Below are positions 53,748 through 63,541 of a stretch of 64,000 nucleotides of DNA, piece by piece; the first letter of the stretch is position 1, and every line of letters starts with the position of its first letter. A program made the translations under genes and the position numbers. The stretch covers positions 1-64,000 of the forward strand of contig NZ_JAAGOH010000003.1 in assembly GCF_010499455.1 (NCBI RefSeq), read 5' to 3'. This DNA comes from Ideonella livida (GTDB taxonomy: Bacteria; Pseudomonadota; Gammaproteobacteria; Burkholderiales; Burkholderiaceae_C). The notes beneath the pieces were generated by a model. The model was not told the DNA's origin and did no database searches. It saw only the letters and a program-made list of their open reading frames with translations.

Positions 53748-55130
53748 ATGCCACGACGCCAATGGCTGGGCCCATCGGCCCGCCGCCTGACTGCCTTCGC
53801 CCTGGTCTCCAGCCTGCTGATCATGGGCGGTTGCGCCCAGCTGCTGCCGGCAGGCGCGACCGCTGTCCACCCCACCACGCCGGCCCCGCTGCTGCCGGCC
53901 CGCCTGGCCCAACTGCGGGAGGCCTTGCCTGAGCACGATGGCTGGGCCGCCGCCCAAGGCGGCACCTGGGGCGGAGCCGATGCCAAGCCCGAGCACGTGA
54001 CCGTGGTGCGCACCCGCGCCGAGTTGCTGCGTGCGCTGGCGGCTGGGGGCAACCCCAGCACGCCCAAGATCGTGCAGGTGGCCGCCATGATCGATCTCAT
54101 GACGGACGACAGCGGCCGCCCGCTGGGTGAAGCCGATTTCCGCGACCCGGCCTTCAGCTGGGAGGCCTACCTTGCGGCCTATGCCCCGGCCACTTGGGGC
54201 AAGAAAAAGCCCGAAGGCCCGCAAGAGGAGGCCCGCGCGCGCTCGGCCCAGCGCCAGGAAGCACAGGTGATGGTGAAGGTGCCCAGCAACACCACCCTCA
54301 TCGGCGTGACGGCCGATGCCGGCTTCAAGCATGGTGGGTTGATGGTGCAAAACGCGGAGAACGTGGTGATCCGACACCTGCGTTTTGAAGACGCCTACGA
54401 CCTCTTCCCCGAATGGGACCCGAAGGACGGCCCCGAAGGCGAGTGGAACAGCGAGTACGACAACCTCGCGTTGCGCGGCGCCAGCCAGGTGTGGATCGAC
54501 CACTGCACCTTCAGTGACGGCCAGCGCCCCGACGCGCGCGAACCCGTGTGGCTGGGCCGCAAGGTGCAGCACCACGACGGTTTGCTGGACATCACCCTGG
54601 GCTCGACCCACGTCACCGTCTCGTGGAACCACTTCAAGGGCCACGACAAGACCCACCTGGTGGGCGGCAGCGACAGCCTGAAGACCGACGAGGGCAAGCT
54701 CAAGGTCACCTTCCACCACAACTGGTGGGACGGCGTGGGCCAGCGCGCCCCGCGTGTGCGCTGGGGCGAGGTGCATGTGGTCAACAACCTCTACACCGTC
54801 CCAGCCCAGGCCGGCACCGACGCGGTGCGCTTTGTCTACTCCATCGGCGTGGGGGTGAACTCGCGCATCGTCAGCCAGGCCAACGCCTGGGAGGTGCCCG
54901 CCCACGTGCCGGCAGGGCAACTGGTCAAGCTCTGGAAGGGCAGCGCCTTCCGGGACGAAGGCAGCCTGGTCAATGGCCAGCCGGTGGACCTGTTCGCCGC
55001 GCTGCAGGCCACCCACCCGGGAACCCCCCTCAGCCGGGATGTCGGCTGGTCGCCTTACCTGTTGCCGCCGCTGGACGCGGCGGCCGACGTACCCGCCAAG
55101 GTGCGCGCCGGGGCTGGCGCGGGCCGCTGA
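53748..55130 (+). CDS. Pectate lyase, polysaccharide lyase family 1, lipoprotein
   Basis: 460 residues. Signal peptide with a lipobox MGGC (Cys29), so the enzyme is probably anchored to a membrane instead of secreted freely. The parallel beta-helix has the PL1 motifs: VWIDHCTFSDG (Ca2+ and structural), VTVSWNHFKGHDKTH, and FHHNWWDGVGQRAPRVRWGE with the catalytic Arg. An insertion with a charged run (WGKKKPEGPQEEARARSAQR) lies near residue 150. It cuts alpha-1,4 galacturonan by beta-elimination, producing the substrates for TogMNAB. It follows togB by 12 bp. Confidence 0.93.
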   Translation: MPRRQWLGPSARRLTAFALVSSLLIMGGCAQLLPAGATAVHPTTPAPLLPARLAQLREALPEHDGWAAAQGGTWGGADAKPEHVTVVRTRAELLRALAAGGNPSTPKIVQVAAMIDLMTDDSGRPLGEADFRDPAFSWEAYLAAYAPATWGKKKPEGPQEEARARSAQRQEAQVMVKVPSNTTLIGVTADAGFKHGGLMVQNAENVVIRHLRFEDAYDLFPEWDPKDGPEGEWNSEYDNLALRGASQVWIDHCTFSDGQRPDAREPVWLGRKVQHHDGLLDITLGSTHVTVSWNHFKGHDKTHLVGGSDSLKTDEGKLKVTFHHNWWDGVGQRAPRVRWGEVHVVNNLYTVPAQAGTDAVRFVYSIGVGVNSRIVSQANAWEVPAHVPAGQLVKLWKGSAFRDEGSLVNGQPVDLFAALQATHPGTPLSRDVGWSPYLLPPLDAAADVPAKVRAGAGAGR

Positions 55131-55279
55131 CCGACGACTCTTCTTTCTCCAGGGGTGACAACGCAGTGCTTGGGGCCAGCGGCCTGCGCATGACCCTTTC
55201 CGGCCGCCGCCTGCCTGCCCGGGTGACCCCTCACCCATGGCGGCGGCCGGTCTTTTCCTTGCCGTAAAGGAACTCTTTG

Positions 55280-56425
55280 ATGAGCAAAGCCAAGGTGCGC
55301 CCACTCGCCTTTCAGGTGCAGACCGACCCCGACACCGGCGCCCGCGTCACCCGCCTCACGCCCGAGGACGTGACGTGCCACCGCAACTACTTCTACCAGA
55401 AGTGTTTCACCCAGGACGGCCGCAAACTGGTGTTTGGCGGTGAGTTCGGTCCCGGCACCGACTGGAACTACCACCTGCTGGACCTGGACAGCCAGACCGC
55501 CCTGCAGCTCACCGACCAGCCCGGCGAGAACACCTTTGGCGGCTTTCTGAGCCCGGACGACCTGCACCTGTACTTCGTGCGCCAGCAGCGCCAACTCGTG
55601 CGCCTGGAGCTGGCCACCCTCAAGGAGGACGTGGTGTATGGGGTGCCCGAGGGCTGGGTGGGCTACGGCACCTGGGTGCCCAATTCGGCCTGCACCAAGA
55701 TGGTGGGCATCGAGATCGCCGCCGAGGACTGGTTCCCCTTGAGCGACTGGCAGAAGTTCAACGAGATGTTTGAGCGTCAGCCGCGCTGCCGCCTGTTCAG
55801 CATCGATCTGGCCACGGGTGAGCGCCGGGTGATCCTCGAACAAAAAGGCTGGCTGGGCCACCCGCAATACCGCCCGTTTGACGACCACACCGTGGCCTAC
55901 TGCCACGAAGGCCCGCACGACCGCATCGATGCGCGCATGTGGTTCATCAACGAGGACGGCACGCACCGCCGCTGCGGCAAACCGCACGAGAACGGCGAGA
56001 GCTGCACGCACGAGTTCTGGGTACCGGACGGCTCGGCCATGATCTACGTGAGTTACCTCAAGGGCAGCCCCGAGCGCTGGATCCGCTCGCTCGACCCGGT
56101 CACGCTGGTCGACCGGCCGCTCACCGCCATGCCGCCGTGTTCGCACCTCATGAGCAACCAGGACGGCACGCTCATCGTGGGCGACGGCTGCGGCCACGCC
56201 GCCAGCGGCCACAACACCATGCTCACAGGCGACCCTTACCTTCACCTCTTTGACCTGAAGGCCGGCACCACCCGCAAGCTGGCGCGGCATGACAGCTCCT
56301 GGGGCGTCTACAAGGGCGACCGCCAGGTCACCCACCCCCACCCCAGCTTCACCCCGGATGAAAAGCAGGTGCTGTTCAGCTGCGACAAGGCCGGCGAGCC
56401 GGGACTGTTTCTGGTGGATCTGTGA
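55280..56425 (+). CDS. ogl: Oligogalacturonate lyase (PL22)
   Basis: 381-residue seven-bladed beta-propeller that splits unsaturated or saturated digalacturonate in the cytoplasm. The conserved ends VTCHRNYFYQKCFTQDGRKL, GYGTWVPNSACTKMVGIEIA and the metal-site histidine segments GHPQYRPFDDHTVAYCHEGP and CTHEFWVPDG fit PL22. ATG 55280 with AAAGGAAC upstream. Its stop overlaps the GTG start of the MATE gene by 4 bp. Products are unsaturated galacturonate for KdgF and galacturonate for Udh. Confidence 0.92.
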   Translation: MSKAKVRPLAFQVQTDPDTGARVTRLTPEDVTCHRNYFYQKCFTQDGRKLVFGGEFGPGTDWNYHLLDLDSQTALQLTDQPGENTFGGFLSPDDLHLYFVRQQRQLVRLELATLKEDVVYGVPEGWVGYGTWVPNSACTKMVGIEIAAEDWFPLSDWQKFNEMFERQPRCRLFSIDLATGERRVILEQKGWLGHPQYRPFDDHTVAYCHEGPHDRIDARMWFINEDGTHRRCGKPHENGESCTHEFWVPDGSAMIYVSYLKGSPERWIRSLDPVTLVDRPLTAMPPCSHLMSNQDGTLIVGDGCGHAASGHNTMLTGDPYLHLFDLKAGTTRKLARHDSSWGVYKGDRQVTHPHPSFTPDEKQVLFSCDKAGEPGLFLVDL

Positions 56426-57828
56426 GCCTGCGCCGGGTGCGCGTGTGCTGGCGCCGCGCCTGCGGCCGGCCGCGCGGCGCCTGGTCGCTGGCCGCCCCCC
56501 TGCTGCTGCAGGAGCTGGCCGTGGTGCTGAGCGGTGCGGCCATGACCCTGCTGGCAGCGCGGCTGGGATCGGCCGCGGTAGCCGCCATCGGTTGGGTGGA
56601 GGTGCTGGGGCAAATGCTGCACGCCCTCATGGGCGCCTGCGCCATGGGCGCCACCGTGGCGGCGGCGCAGGCCGTGGGCGCCGGCCGGCCCGGCCGCCTC
56701 GCGGCCCTGGCCGCCGACGCCCTGGCACTCATGCTGGCCTTGGGCCTGATCTTGCTCGCCTTGCTGTGGCTGGCGCAAGACATGCTGTTTGCCCTGCTGC
56801 TGCCCGGGGCCGACCCCGCCGTGCTGGCCCATGCCCGCACCTATTTTCAGGGCCTGCTGTGGGCTGACGTGCCCGCGGGCCTGGCCCTGGTGGGCGCCGG
56901 CCTGTTGCGCGGCATGGGGCGAACCGGTGCCGCCATGCGGGTGCAGCTGGCCTTCACCGTCACCCAGCTCAGCACGGCTGCGCTCTTCATGCACGGGTTG
57001 GACGCGGGCGTGCCGGGGGCGGCCGCCGCGCTGGTGCTTTCGCGCGGCGTGGCACTGGCCGTGGCGCTGCACGCCCTGGCGCCGCTGTGGCCTGGGCGGG
57101 CCTGGCCCACCGCCTTGGCGCGGCGTTGGCGCCGCCGCGGCTGGGCGGCCTTGACCTCGCGCCACGCCCGCGCCGTGGCCGCGGTGGGTGGGCCCACCGC
57201 GCTGGAAAACATCTTCTTTCACCTGGGCAAGATGCTCACCCAGAGCCTGGTGGCCGGACTGGGCACCACCGCCATGGCGGCCAACTTCATCGCCTTTGCG
57301 CTGGCCGGCCTGATGAACATCCCCGGCAACGCCCTGGGTGCGGCCGGGACCACCCTGGTGGGCCAGGCCGTGGGCGCCGGCGAACTGGCCCGCGCCCGCC
57401 GCCAGATGCTGCAGCTGCACCGCAGCGCGGCCTTGGTGCTGTGCGGGCTGGCCCTGCCCGTGGCGCTGGGGGCCCCGGCGCTGGTGGCGCTCTACACGGC
57501 CGACCCCGCAGTGCAGGCCCAGGCCGTGGCGCTCATCCGCCTGAATGCCGCCTTCATGCCGGTGTGGGCGGCCTCCTTTGTGCTGCCGGCGGCGCTGCGG
57601 GGCGCTGCGGACTCCCGCTACGCGCTGGGCGTGGCCACGGCCAGCATGTGGGGGTGCCGCGTGCTGCTGGGCTGGGGGTTGGGGCGCGCCCTGGGCTGGG
57701 GGGTCACCGGGGTGTGGCTGGGCATGTTCGCCGACTGGTGCGTGCGGGGCGTGCTGTTCTGGCACCGTGCAAAAACCCTGCCCCTGGAGTCGGAATCACG
57801 CGAAAATCCAAGTCAATTGAAACGATAG
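56422..57828 (+). CDS. MATE-family efflux transporter
   Basis: 468-residue, 12-segment multidrug/toxic-compound exporter. The two MatE halves start at about residue 20 (WSLAAPLLLQELAVVLSGAA) and 250 (VGGPTALENIFFHLGKMLTQ). Na+ or H+ driven export of cations is usual in the family. It starts with GTG overlapping the ogl stop codon, so it is translationally coupled to ogl; the pairing with pectin genes is unusual. Substrate unknown; possible export of a toxic uronate, an aromatic released from pectin, or an osmolyte. Confidence 0.87.
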   Translation: MSLRRVRVCWRRACGRPRGAWSLAAPLLLQELAVVLSGAAMTLLAARLGSAAVAAIGWVEVLGQMLHALMGACAMGATVAAAQAVGAGRPGRLAALAADALALMLALGLILLALLWLAQDMLFALLLPGADPAVLAHARTYFQGLLWADVPAGLALVGAGLLRGMGRTGAAMRVQLAFTVTQLSTAALFMHGLDAGVPGAAAALVLSRGVALAVALHALAPLWPGRAWPTALARRWRRRGWAALTSRHARAVAAVGGPTALENIFFHLGKMLTQSLVAGLGTTAMAANFIAFALAGLMNIPGNALGAAGTTLVGQAVGAGELARARRQMLQLHRSAALVLCGLALPVALGAPALVALYTADPAVQAQAVALIRLNAAFMPVWAASFVLPAALRGAADSRYALGVATASMWGCRVLLGWGLGRALGWGVTGVWLGMFADWCVRGVLFWHRAKTLPLESESRENPSQLKR

Positions 57829-57848
57829 CCCGAAGGGAACAAAACATC

Positions 57849-58670
57849 ATGGACGACGACAGCCTCGATCCCCGCCAGCCCGAGTCGGTCGCGGCGGTGC
57901 TCAAGGTGTTTGCCATCCTGCAGTCGCTGGCCGACCGCAGCGAGACGGGCATTTCGGACCTGTCGGTACGCCTGGCCATGCCCAAGGCCACCGTCTACCG
58001 TTTTCTGCAGACCATGAAGAGCCTGGGTTACGTGCGCCGCGAGTCAGACTCCGAGCGCTACGGCCTGACCATGAAGCTCTTTGAGTTGGGCTGCAAGGCC
58101 ATGCAGTACCCGGACCTGATCGAGGTGTGCAAGCCGCACATGCAGACCATCTCCGAGCGCATTGGCGAGACCATCCACCTGGGTACGTTGATCGACAGCG
58201 AGATCATCTACGTCCACAAGATCGATTCGCGCCACATCCTGGGCATGTATTCGCGCATCGGCCGGCGCGCCCCGCTGCACTGCACCGCCATCGGCAAGGT
58301 GCTCATGGCCTGGGAGAACGCGGTGCTGCGCGACGCGGTGCTGGCCGGCGCCGAATTCAAGCGCTTCCGCGACAACACCATCTGCGAGCTGCCGGATTTC
58401 CTGCAGGAACTGGAGCGCACGCGCGCCCAGGGCTTTGGCGAGGACCGTGAGGAGTTTGATGAGCACATCCGGTGTGTGGCCGTGCCCCTCTTCGGCGTGC
58501 ACGGCACGCCGGTGGCCGGCATGAGCGTGTCCTTTCCCACCTTCCGCTTCACCGATGCCATTGGCGCCGAGACGGTGGCGCTGCTGCGGGAGGCCAGCCG
58601 CGACATCTCGCGCCAACTGGGCTGCTCCCAGTCGCCGCTGGATGAGGCGGCACCGCCCAAGCGCCGCTGA
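57849..58670 (+). CDS. kdgR: IclR-family regulator, KdgR-like
   Basis: 273-residue regulator. Winged helix-turn-helix at about 15-75 (VAAVLKVFAILQSLADRSET, LAMPKATVYRFLQTMKSLGY). The effector domain 90-260 is the IclR GAF-like fold with RRAPLHCTAIGKVLMAW and AVPLFGVHGTPVAGMSVSFP. The similarity to E. coli KdgR, which responds to KDG, and the position in the operon support control of pectin genes. ATG 57849 lies 20 bp after the MATE stop; the longer frame is an artefact. Confidence 0.85.
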   Translation: MDDDSLDPRQPESVAAVLKVFAILQSLADRSETGISDLSVRLAMPKATVYRFLQTMKSLGYVRRESDSERYGLTMKLFELGCKAMQYPDLIEVCKPHMQTISERIGETIHLGTLIDSEIIYVHKIDSRHILGMYSRIGRRAPLHCTAIGKVLMAWENAVLRDAVLAGAEFKRFRDNTICELPDFLQELERTRAQGFGEDREEFDEHIRCVAVPLFGVHGTPVAGMSVSFPTFRFTDAIGAETVALLREASRDISRQLGCSQSPLDEAAPPKRR

Positions 58671-58728
58671 ACCCCTGACCACCACCACAACGGCCGCAGC
58701 CTGACGCTGTGCCCCCAAGGTTTACCCC

Positions 58729-59475
58729 ATGTTGAACGAAGATCCCGTCTTGCCCCGGCGCCGCCCGCGGACCCTGGCCCAGGTGCTGGTGGGGGCGCTG
58801 GAAGAGCGCATCCGCGACGGCCGCCTTGGCCCCGGTGAAAAGCTGCCCACCGAGGCGGCCATCATGGGCGAATTCGGCGTGAGCCGCACCGTCGTGCGCG
58901 AAGCCATCTCCCGTCTGCAGGCCGCCGGCCTGGTGAGCACCCGCCACGGCGTGGGCACCTTCGTGTCCGAGCGCATTGCCGAGGACACCGGCTTTCGCAT
59001 CGCGCCCGAGCAGCTGGGCACCCTCAACGACGTCATCGCCCTGCTGGAGCTGCGCATCGGCCTGGAGACCGAGGCCGCAGCCCTGGCGGCCCAGCGCCGC
59101 ACCGAGGACGAGTTGCAGGCCATGCGCCAGGCCATCGAGGCGATGGAGGCCGCCATTGCCAGTGGTGAAGACGCGGTGGCGCCGGACTTCCAGTTCCACC
59201 TGGAGATCGCCAAGGCCACCCACAACCCCCACTACGTGCAACTGCTCAGCACCTTGGGCAGCACGGTGATTCCCCGGGCCCGCCTGGACGAGGAGCACCC
59301 GGAGGCTGTGCAGCGCCGGCAGACTTTTCTGCGGCGCGTGAACGGCGAACACGAGAGCATCCTGGACGCCATTGGCGCCGGTGACCCCGAGGCCGCCCGT
59401 GCGGCCATGCGCACGCACCTGAGCAACAGCCGCGAACGGCGCCGGCGCTCCCTGGTGGCCAGCAGCGCGGACTGA
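58729..59475 (+). CDS. FadR-subfamily GntR regulator (UxuR/ExuR-like), copy 1
   Basis: 248 residues. N-terminal winged helix with [20 protein letters not shown] followed by [20 protein letters not shown] (about 40-80), and a C-terminal FCD domain whose metal ligands are spread over His/Asp residues around FQFHLEIAKATHNP. Like ExuR or UxuR it may sense a hexuronate. A GTATAC-centred palindrome at 59580-59589 downstream of the gene is a candidate binding site. It forms a pair with the second GntR protein at 62568-63356 flanking an ABC transporter. Confidence 0.83.
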   Translation: MLNEDPVLPRRRPRTLAQVLVGALEERIRDGRLGPGEKLPTEAAIMGEFGVSRTVVREAISRLQAAGLVSTRHGVGTFVSERIAEDTGFRIAPEQLGTLNDVIALLELRIGLETEAAALAAQRRTEDELQAMRQAIEAMEAAIASGEDAVAPDFQFHLEIAKATHNPHYVQLLSTLGSTVIPRARLDEEHPEAVQRRQTFLRRVNGEHESILDAIGAGDPEAARAAMRTHLSNSRERRRRSLVASSAD

Positions 59476-59527
59476 CGCTACCCCACGGAACCGCACCGCA
59501 GCGGTGCGCAAAGCACCAAGTAGGGGG

Positions 59528-59589
59528 ACGATGCACCAGTGAATTGAACGATGCACCGTATTCATCAGCATGTTCAATCCTGTATACAG
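59528..59589. promoter_or_regulatory. Operator-like repeats upstream of the polar amino acid ABC genes
   Basis: ACGATGCACC occurs at 59528-59537 and again 20 bp later (59548-59557); ATTGAAC (59543-59549) is inverted at 59572-59578 (GTTCAAT); CTGTATACAG (59580-59589) is a palindrome with the GTATAC core of ExuR/UxuR sites. All lie between the GntR gene and the substrate-binding protein gene, and probably control the latter. Confidence 0.5.
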
Positions 59590-59656
59590 TTTTGAATACG
59601 ATGGCATGAGCTTTGCTGTTTCTCCGGCACCTCTTCCTGATGCTGGAGTTGTTGCC

Positions 59657-60472
59657 GTGGCCTTGCCTTCCCGATCCGATCTGTCCCTTTCTTCCTCCCG
59701 TCGCCTGCTGCTGGGTGCCTTGCTTGCTGCGGCTGCCAGCGGCCCGGCCTGGGCGCAAAGTGCGCTGGAGACTGTGCTCAAGGTCAAGACGATCAAGATC
59801 GCCGTCCCCACCGACTTTCCGCCCTATGGCTTCGTCGGCCTGGACATGGCCCCGCAGGGCCTGGACGTGGACATGGCCCGCCTCATCGGCGCCAAGTTGG
59901 GCGTGAAGGTGGAGCTGGTGCCGGTAAGCAGTGCCAACCGCATCGCCTACCTGCAGACCAAGAAGGCCGACTTGGTCATTTCCACCCTGGGCAAGAACCC
60001 CGACCGCGAGAAGGTGATCGACTTCACCGCCGCCTACTCCCCGTTCTACCAGGCGGTGTTCGGCCCCAAATCCCAGCCGGCCAAGAGCGTGACCGAGCTG
60101 CACGGCCGCACGGTGGGCGTCACCCGTGGTGCCATCGAGGACCAGGAGCTGAGTCGGCTGGCCCCGGCCGACGTGGTCATCAAGCGCTTTGAGGACAACA
60201 ACGCCACCGTGGCCGCCTTCGTGAGCGGGCAGGTGCAGTTCATCGCCACCGGCGCCTCCGTGGCCGCCGTCGTGATGCAGAAGAACCCGCAGCTGGGCAC
60301 CGAGCTGAAGTTCGTGCTCAAGGATTCGCCCAACTACATTGGCGTGGCCAAGGGCGAGGACGCGCTGCGCACCAAGGTCAACGAGGTCATCGCCGCCGCC
60401 AAGGCGGCGGGGGAGCTGGACAAGCTGGCGCAGAAGTGGCTGGGTCGTCCCGCCGGCACCCTGCCTGAATGA
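59657..60472 (+). CDS. Polar amino acid-type ABC substrate-binding protein
   Basis: 271-residue periplasmic protein of the SBP_bac_3 family. A Tat/Sec leader (RRLLLGALLAAAASGPAWA) precedes KTIKIAVPTDFPPYGFVGLD, the classic start; DVDMARLIGAKLGVKVELVP, RIAYLQTKKADLVISTLGKN and ALRTKVNEVIAAAKAAGELD follow the family. Many of these bind amino acids, but close relatives bind other acids. GTG 59657 is chosen for GGAG 8 bases upstream; an ATG at 59606 would add 17 residues to the leader. Confidence 0.8.
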   Translation: MALPSRSDLSLSSSRRLLLGALLAAAASGPAWAQSALETVLKVKTIKIAVPTDFPPYGFVGLDMAPQGLDVDMARLIGAKLGVKVELVPVSSANRIAYLQTKKADLVISTLGKNPDREKVIDFTAAYSPFYQAVFGPKSQPAKSVTELHGRTVGVTRGAIEDQELSRLAPADVVIKRFEDNNATVAAFVSGQVQFIATGASVAAVVMQKNPQLGTELKFVLKDSPNYIGVAKGEDALRTKVNEVIAAAKAAGELDKLAQKWLGRPAGTLPE

Positions 60473-60500
60473 GCCCCGCCCCAGCACCGACGAGCCGGCC

Positions 60501-61157
60501 ATGACCGAACTCGACTTTCTGAGTGTGCTGCGCGAATGGCCGCAGCTCCTGCATGGCCTGGGCATGACGGTGGCGCTCACCGCCGTCAGCGCCGTCGTGG
60601 GCCTCGCCCTGGGCGTGGCCTGCGCGTGGGCGCGGCTGCAAGGCCCAGCGCCGCTGAGCTGGGCCGTGGGGGCGTATGTGGAGCTGTTCCGCAATACACC
60701 CTTCATCGTGCAGCTGTTCTTCCTGTTCTTTGGCTTGCCCAGCCTTGGGGTGCGCCTGTCGCCAGACCTGGCCTCGGTGCTGGCCATGGTGCTCAACCTG
60801 GGCGCCTACGCTGCCGAGATCGTGCGGGCGGGCCTGGTGGCCACGCCGCGTGGCCAGCTCGAAGCCGCAGCCAGCCTGGCGCTCACGCCCTGGCAGACCT
60901 TCAGCCGCATCGTGCTGCCGCCGGCACTGTGGCGGGTGTGGCCCTCCCTGACCGGTCAGCTGGTGATCGTCATGCTGGGTTCGGCCGTGTGCGGGCAGAT
61001 CTCGACCGAAGAACTGTCGTACGCCGCCAACCTGATCCAAAGCCGCAACTTCCGCGCGTTTGAGGCCTTCATCGTGGCGACCACCCTCTATCTTGGGCTG
61101 GCCACGGCGCTGCGCTGGGGCTTGAACGCCCTGGGCCGCCGCTGGCTGGCGCACTGA
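60501..61157 (+). CDS. Polar amino acid-type ABC permease 1
   Basis: 218-residue HisMQ-family permease with about five hydrophobic segments. The N-terminal loop YVELFRNTPFIVQLFFLFFG and EAA loop EAAASLALTPWQTFSRIVLP match. It is 28 bp downstream of the substrate-binding gene and 20 bp before the second permease. ATG at 60501 taken; the longer frame begins inside the binding-protein gene. Confidence 0.85.
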   Translation: MTELDFLSVLREWPQLLHGLGMTVALTAVSAVVGLALGVACAWARLQGPAPLSWAVGAYVELFRNTPFIVQLFFLFFGLPSLGVRLSPDLASVLAMVLNLGAYAAEIVRAGLVATPRGQLEAAASLALTPWQTFSRIVLPPALWRVWPSLTGQLVIVMLGSAVCGQISTEELSYAANLIQSRNFRAFEAFIVATTLYLGLATALRWGLNALGRRWLAH

Positions 61158-61177
61158 CCGCAAGGAGCTGGCCCATC

Positions 61178-61814
61178 ATGGTCGAGTTCACCCTTTGGGA
61201 CATTCTGCGCAACCTGCTGTTGGCCGCGCGCTGGACCGTGCTGCTGTCGCTGGTGGCGTTTGTGGGCGGCGGGCTGCTGGGCGGCCTGCTGCTGGTGCTG
61301 CGCCTGCGCGGCGGCCCGCTGACCCAGTGGGCGCTGAACCTGTTCGTCGAGATCTTCCAGGGCACGCCGCTGCTGATGCAGCTGTTTCTGGCCTATTTCG
61401 GCCTGGCCCTGCTGGGCATTGAGGTGCCTGCCTGGCTGGCGGCGGGCCTGGCGCTCACGCTCTACAGCGCTGCCTTCCTCAGCGAGATCTGGCGCGGTTG
61501 CGTGGCCGCCATCCACCGGGGCCAGTGGGAAGCGGCCCGCGCGCTGGCCCTGGGCTTTGGGCAGCAGCTGCGCCATGTGATCCTGCCGCAGGCCTGGCAG
61601 GTCGCCTTGCCTCCCACGGTGGGTTTTGCGGTGCAGGTGGTCAAGGGCACAGCCCTGACCTCGGTCATCGGGTTTGTGGAGCTGACCAAGGCCGGCAGCA
61701 TGGTGAGCAACGCCACCTTCCAGCCTTTCTTGGTCTATGCCTGCGTGGCGGGCGTGTACTTCCTGTTGTGCTTCCCTCTGTCGGTCGCCGCGCGCGCCCT
61801 GGAGAAACGTCGTC

Positions 61815-61828
<14 letters not shown>
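61178..61828 (+). CDS. Polar amino acid-type ABC permease 2
   Basis: 216-residue HisMQ-family permease with FVEIFQGTPLLMQLFLAYFG and the EAA loop EAARALALGFGQQLRHVILP. Overlaps the ATPase gene by 14 bp, so the transporter genes are tightly coupled. It forms the membrane pore with permease 1. Confidence 0.86.
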
Positions 61829-62546
<718 letters not shown>

Positions 62547-62567
62547 GCGGCGGCCGGCCAGGGCCGC

Positions 62568-63356
62568 TCACGCCAGACCCGCCAGCGCCCGCAGGCGCTG
62601 CCGGCTCTGGTCCAGGTGCAGGAACATGGCCGCCCGCGCGGCCTGGGCGTCGGCACGGCGGATGGCGTCGTGGATGGCGCGGTGTTCATCGAGCACCACC
62701 ACCTTGCCTGGGCGCAGGCCGGGCTCGTCGGCCGCGCGAGGGGCCGCCGGCGCGCTTGGCGGCCTGTCCACCTGCCGTGCCGCCCTCGCCGCGGCGGGCG
62801 CGTCAGGCACCACCGGCGGCAAGCGCTGGATGGTGGCCCGCCCCAGGGCATGCAGCACCGCCTCGAAATGACGGTTGCCGGTGGCCCGTGCCACCAGCAG
62901 GTGGAACTGGGCGTCCTGCGCCACGGTCGGCCGCCCGGCGGCCACCGCCTCTGAAAACGACGCCAGCACCTGGCCCAGCTCCTCCAGCTGCTGCGGGCTG
63001 CGTCGCTGCGCGGCCAAGGCGGCGGCGTCGGACTCCAGGCCCATGCGCAGCTCCAGCATCGCCAGCTTGTCCTCCAGGCTGGGGGGCTCGCCGCCGCTGC
63101 CCAGGTTGACCGGTTCGGGGTTGGCCGGTTCGCACACGAAAGTGCCCACGCCATGGCGGGTGTGCACCCAGCCCGCCGTCTGCAGGCGCAGCATGGCCTC
63201 ACGCACCACGGTGCGGCTTACCCCAAAGCGGGCCATCAACAAGGGCTCGGTGGGCAGCTTGTCGCCCGGGCGCAGCGCGCCGCTGCGCATCTCTTCTTGC
63301 AGGGCATCGACCAGTCCATGCGCCAGGCTGCGGGGGAGGAGGGGAGTGGACGTCAT
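62568..63356 (-). CDS. FadR-subfamily GntR regulator, copy 2
   Basis: 262-residue paralogue of copy 1: winged helix with [20 protein letters not shown] and [20 protein letters not shown] at about 35-75, then FCD domain with [20 protein letters not shown]. An Ala/Pro-rich insertion ([20 protein letters not shown]) interrupts the FCD domain. It is divergent from the mandelate-racemase-family gene, with three similar palindromes between. ATG 63356 is chosen: the next ATG upstream (63386) falls within a palindromic site. Confidence 0.82.
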   Translation of the reverse strand: MTSTPLLPRSLAHGLVDALQEEMRSGALRPGDKLPTEPLLMARFGVSRTVVREAMLRLQTAGWVHTRHGVGTFVCEPANPEPVNLGSGGEPPSLEDKLAMLELRMGLESDAAALAAQRRSPQQLEELGQVLASFSEAVAAGRPTVAQDAQFHLLVARATGNRHFEAVLHALGRATIQRLPPVVPDAPAAARAARQVDRPPSAPAAPRAADEPGLRPGKVVVLDEHRAIHDAIRRADAQAARAAMFLHLDQSRQRLRALAGLA

Positions 63357-63381
63357 GTCGTCTGACCTCTTTGGGCCTGCT

Positions 63382-63394
63382 GTCATCAGATGAC
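63382..63394. promoter_or_regulatory. GntR operator-like site A
   Basis: GTCATCAGATGAC is a 6-1-6 palindrome just upstream of the GntR copy 2 start. It repeats as sites B and C in the same spacer, so it probably binds this regulator, giving autoregulation. Confidence 0.6.
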
Positions 63395-63490
63395 TTGCAT
63401 TGTAGAGCCTTAATTTCGCCCCCGAACCGGCGACTTTTCACCGGGTATTCCCGCATGTTGTCCGACTTCGCACCTCTTATGATGCCGCCA

Positions 63491-63503
63491 ATCGTCAGAT
63501 GAC
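63491..63503. promoter_or_regulatory. GntR operator-like site B
   Basis: ATCGTCAGATGAC matches site A at 11 of 13 positions. Lies midway between divergent GntR and mandelate-racemase-family genes. Confidence 0.5.
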
Positions 63504-63541
63504 ACGCTGAACCGGCGCCGCAATTGGCACTCCGAATCGCC

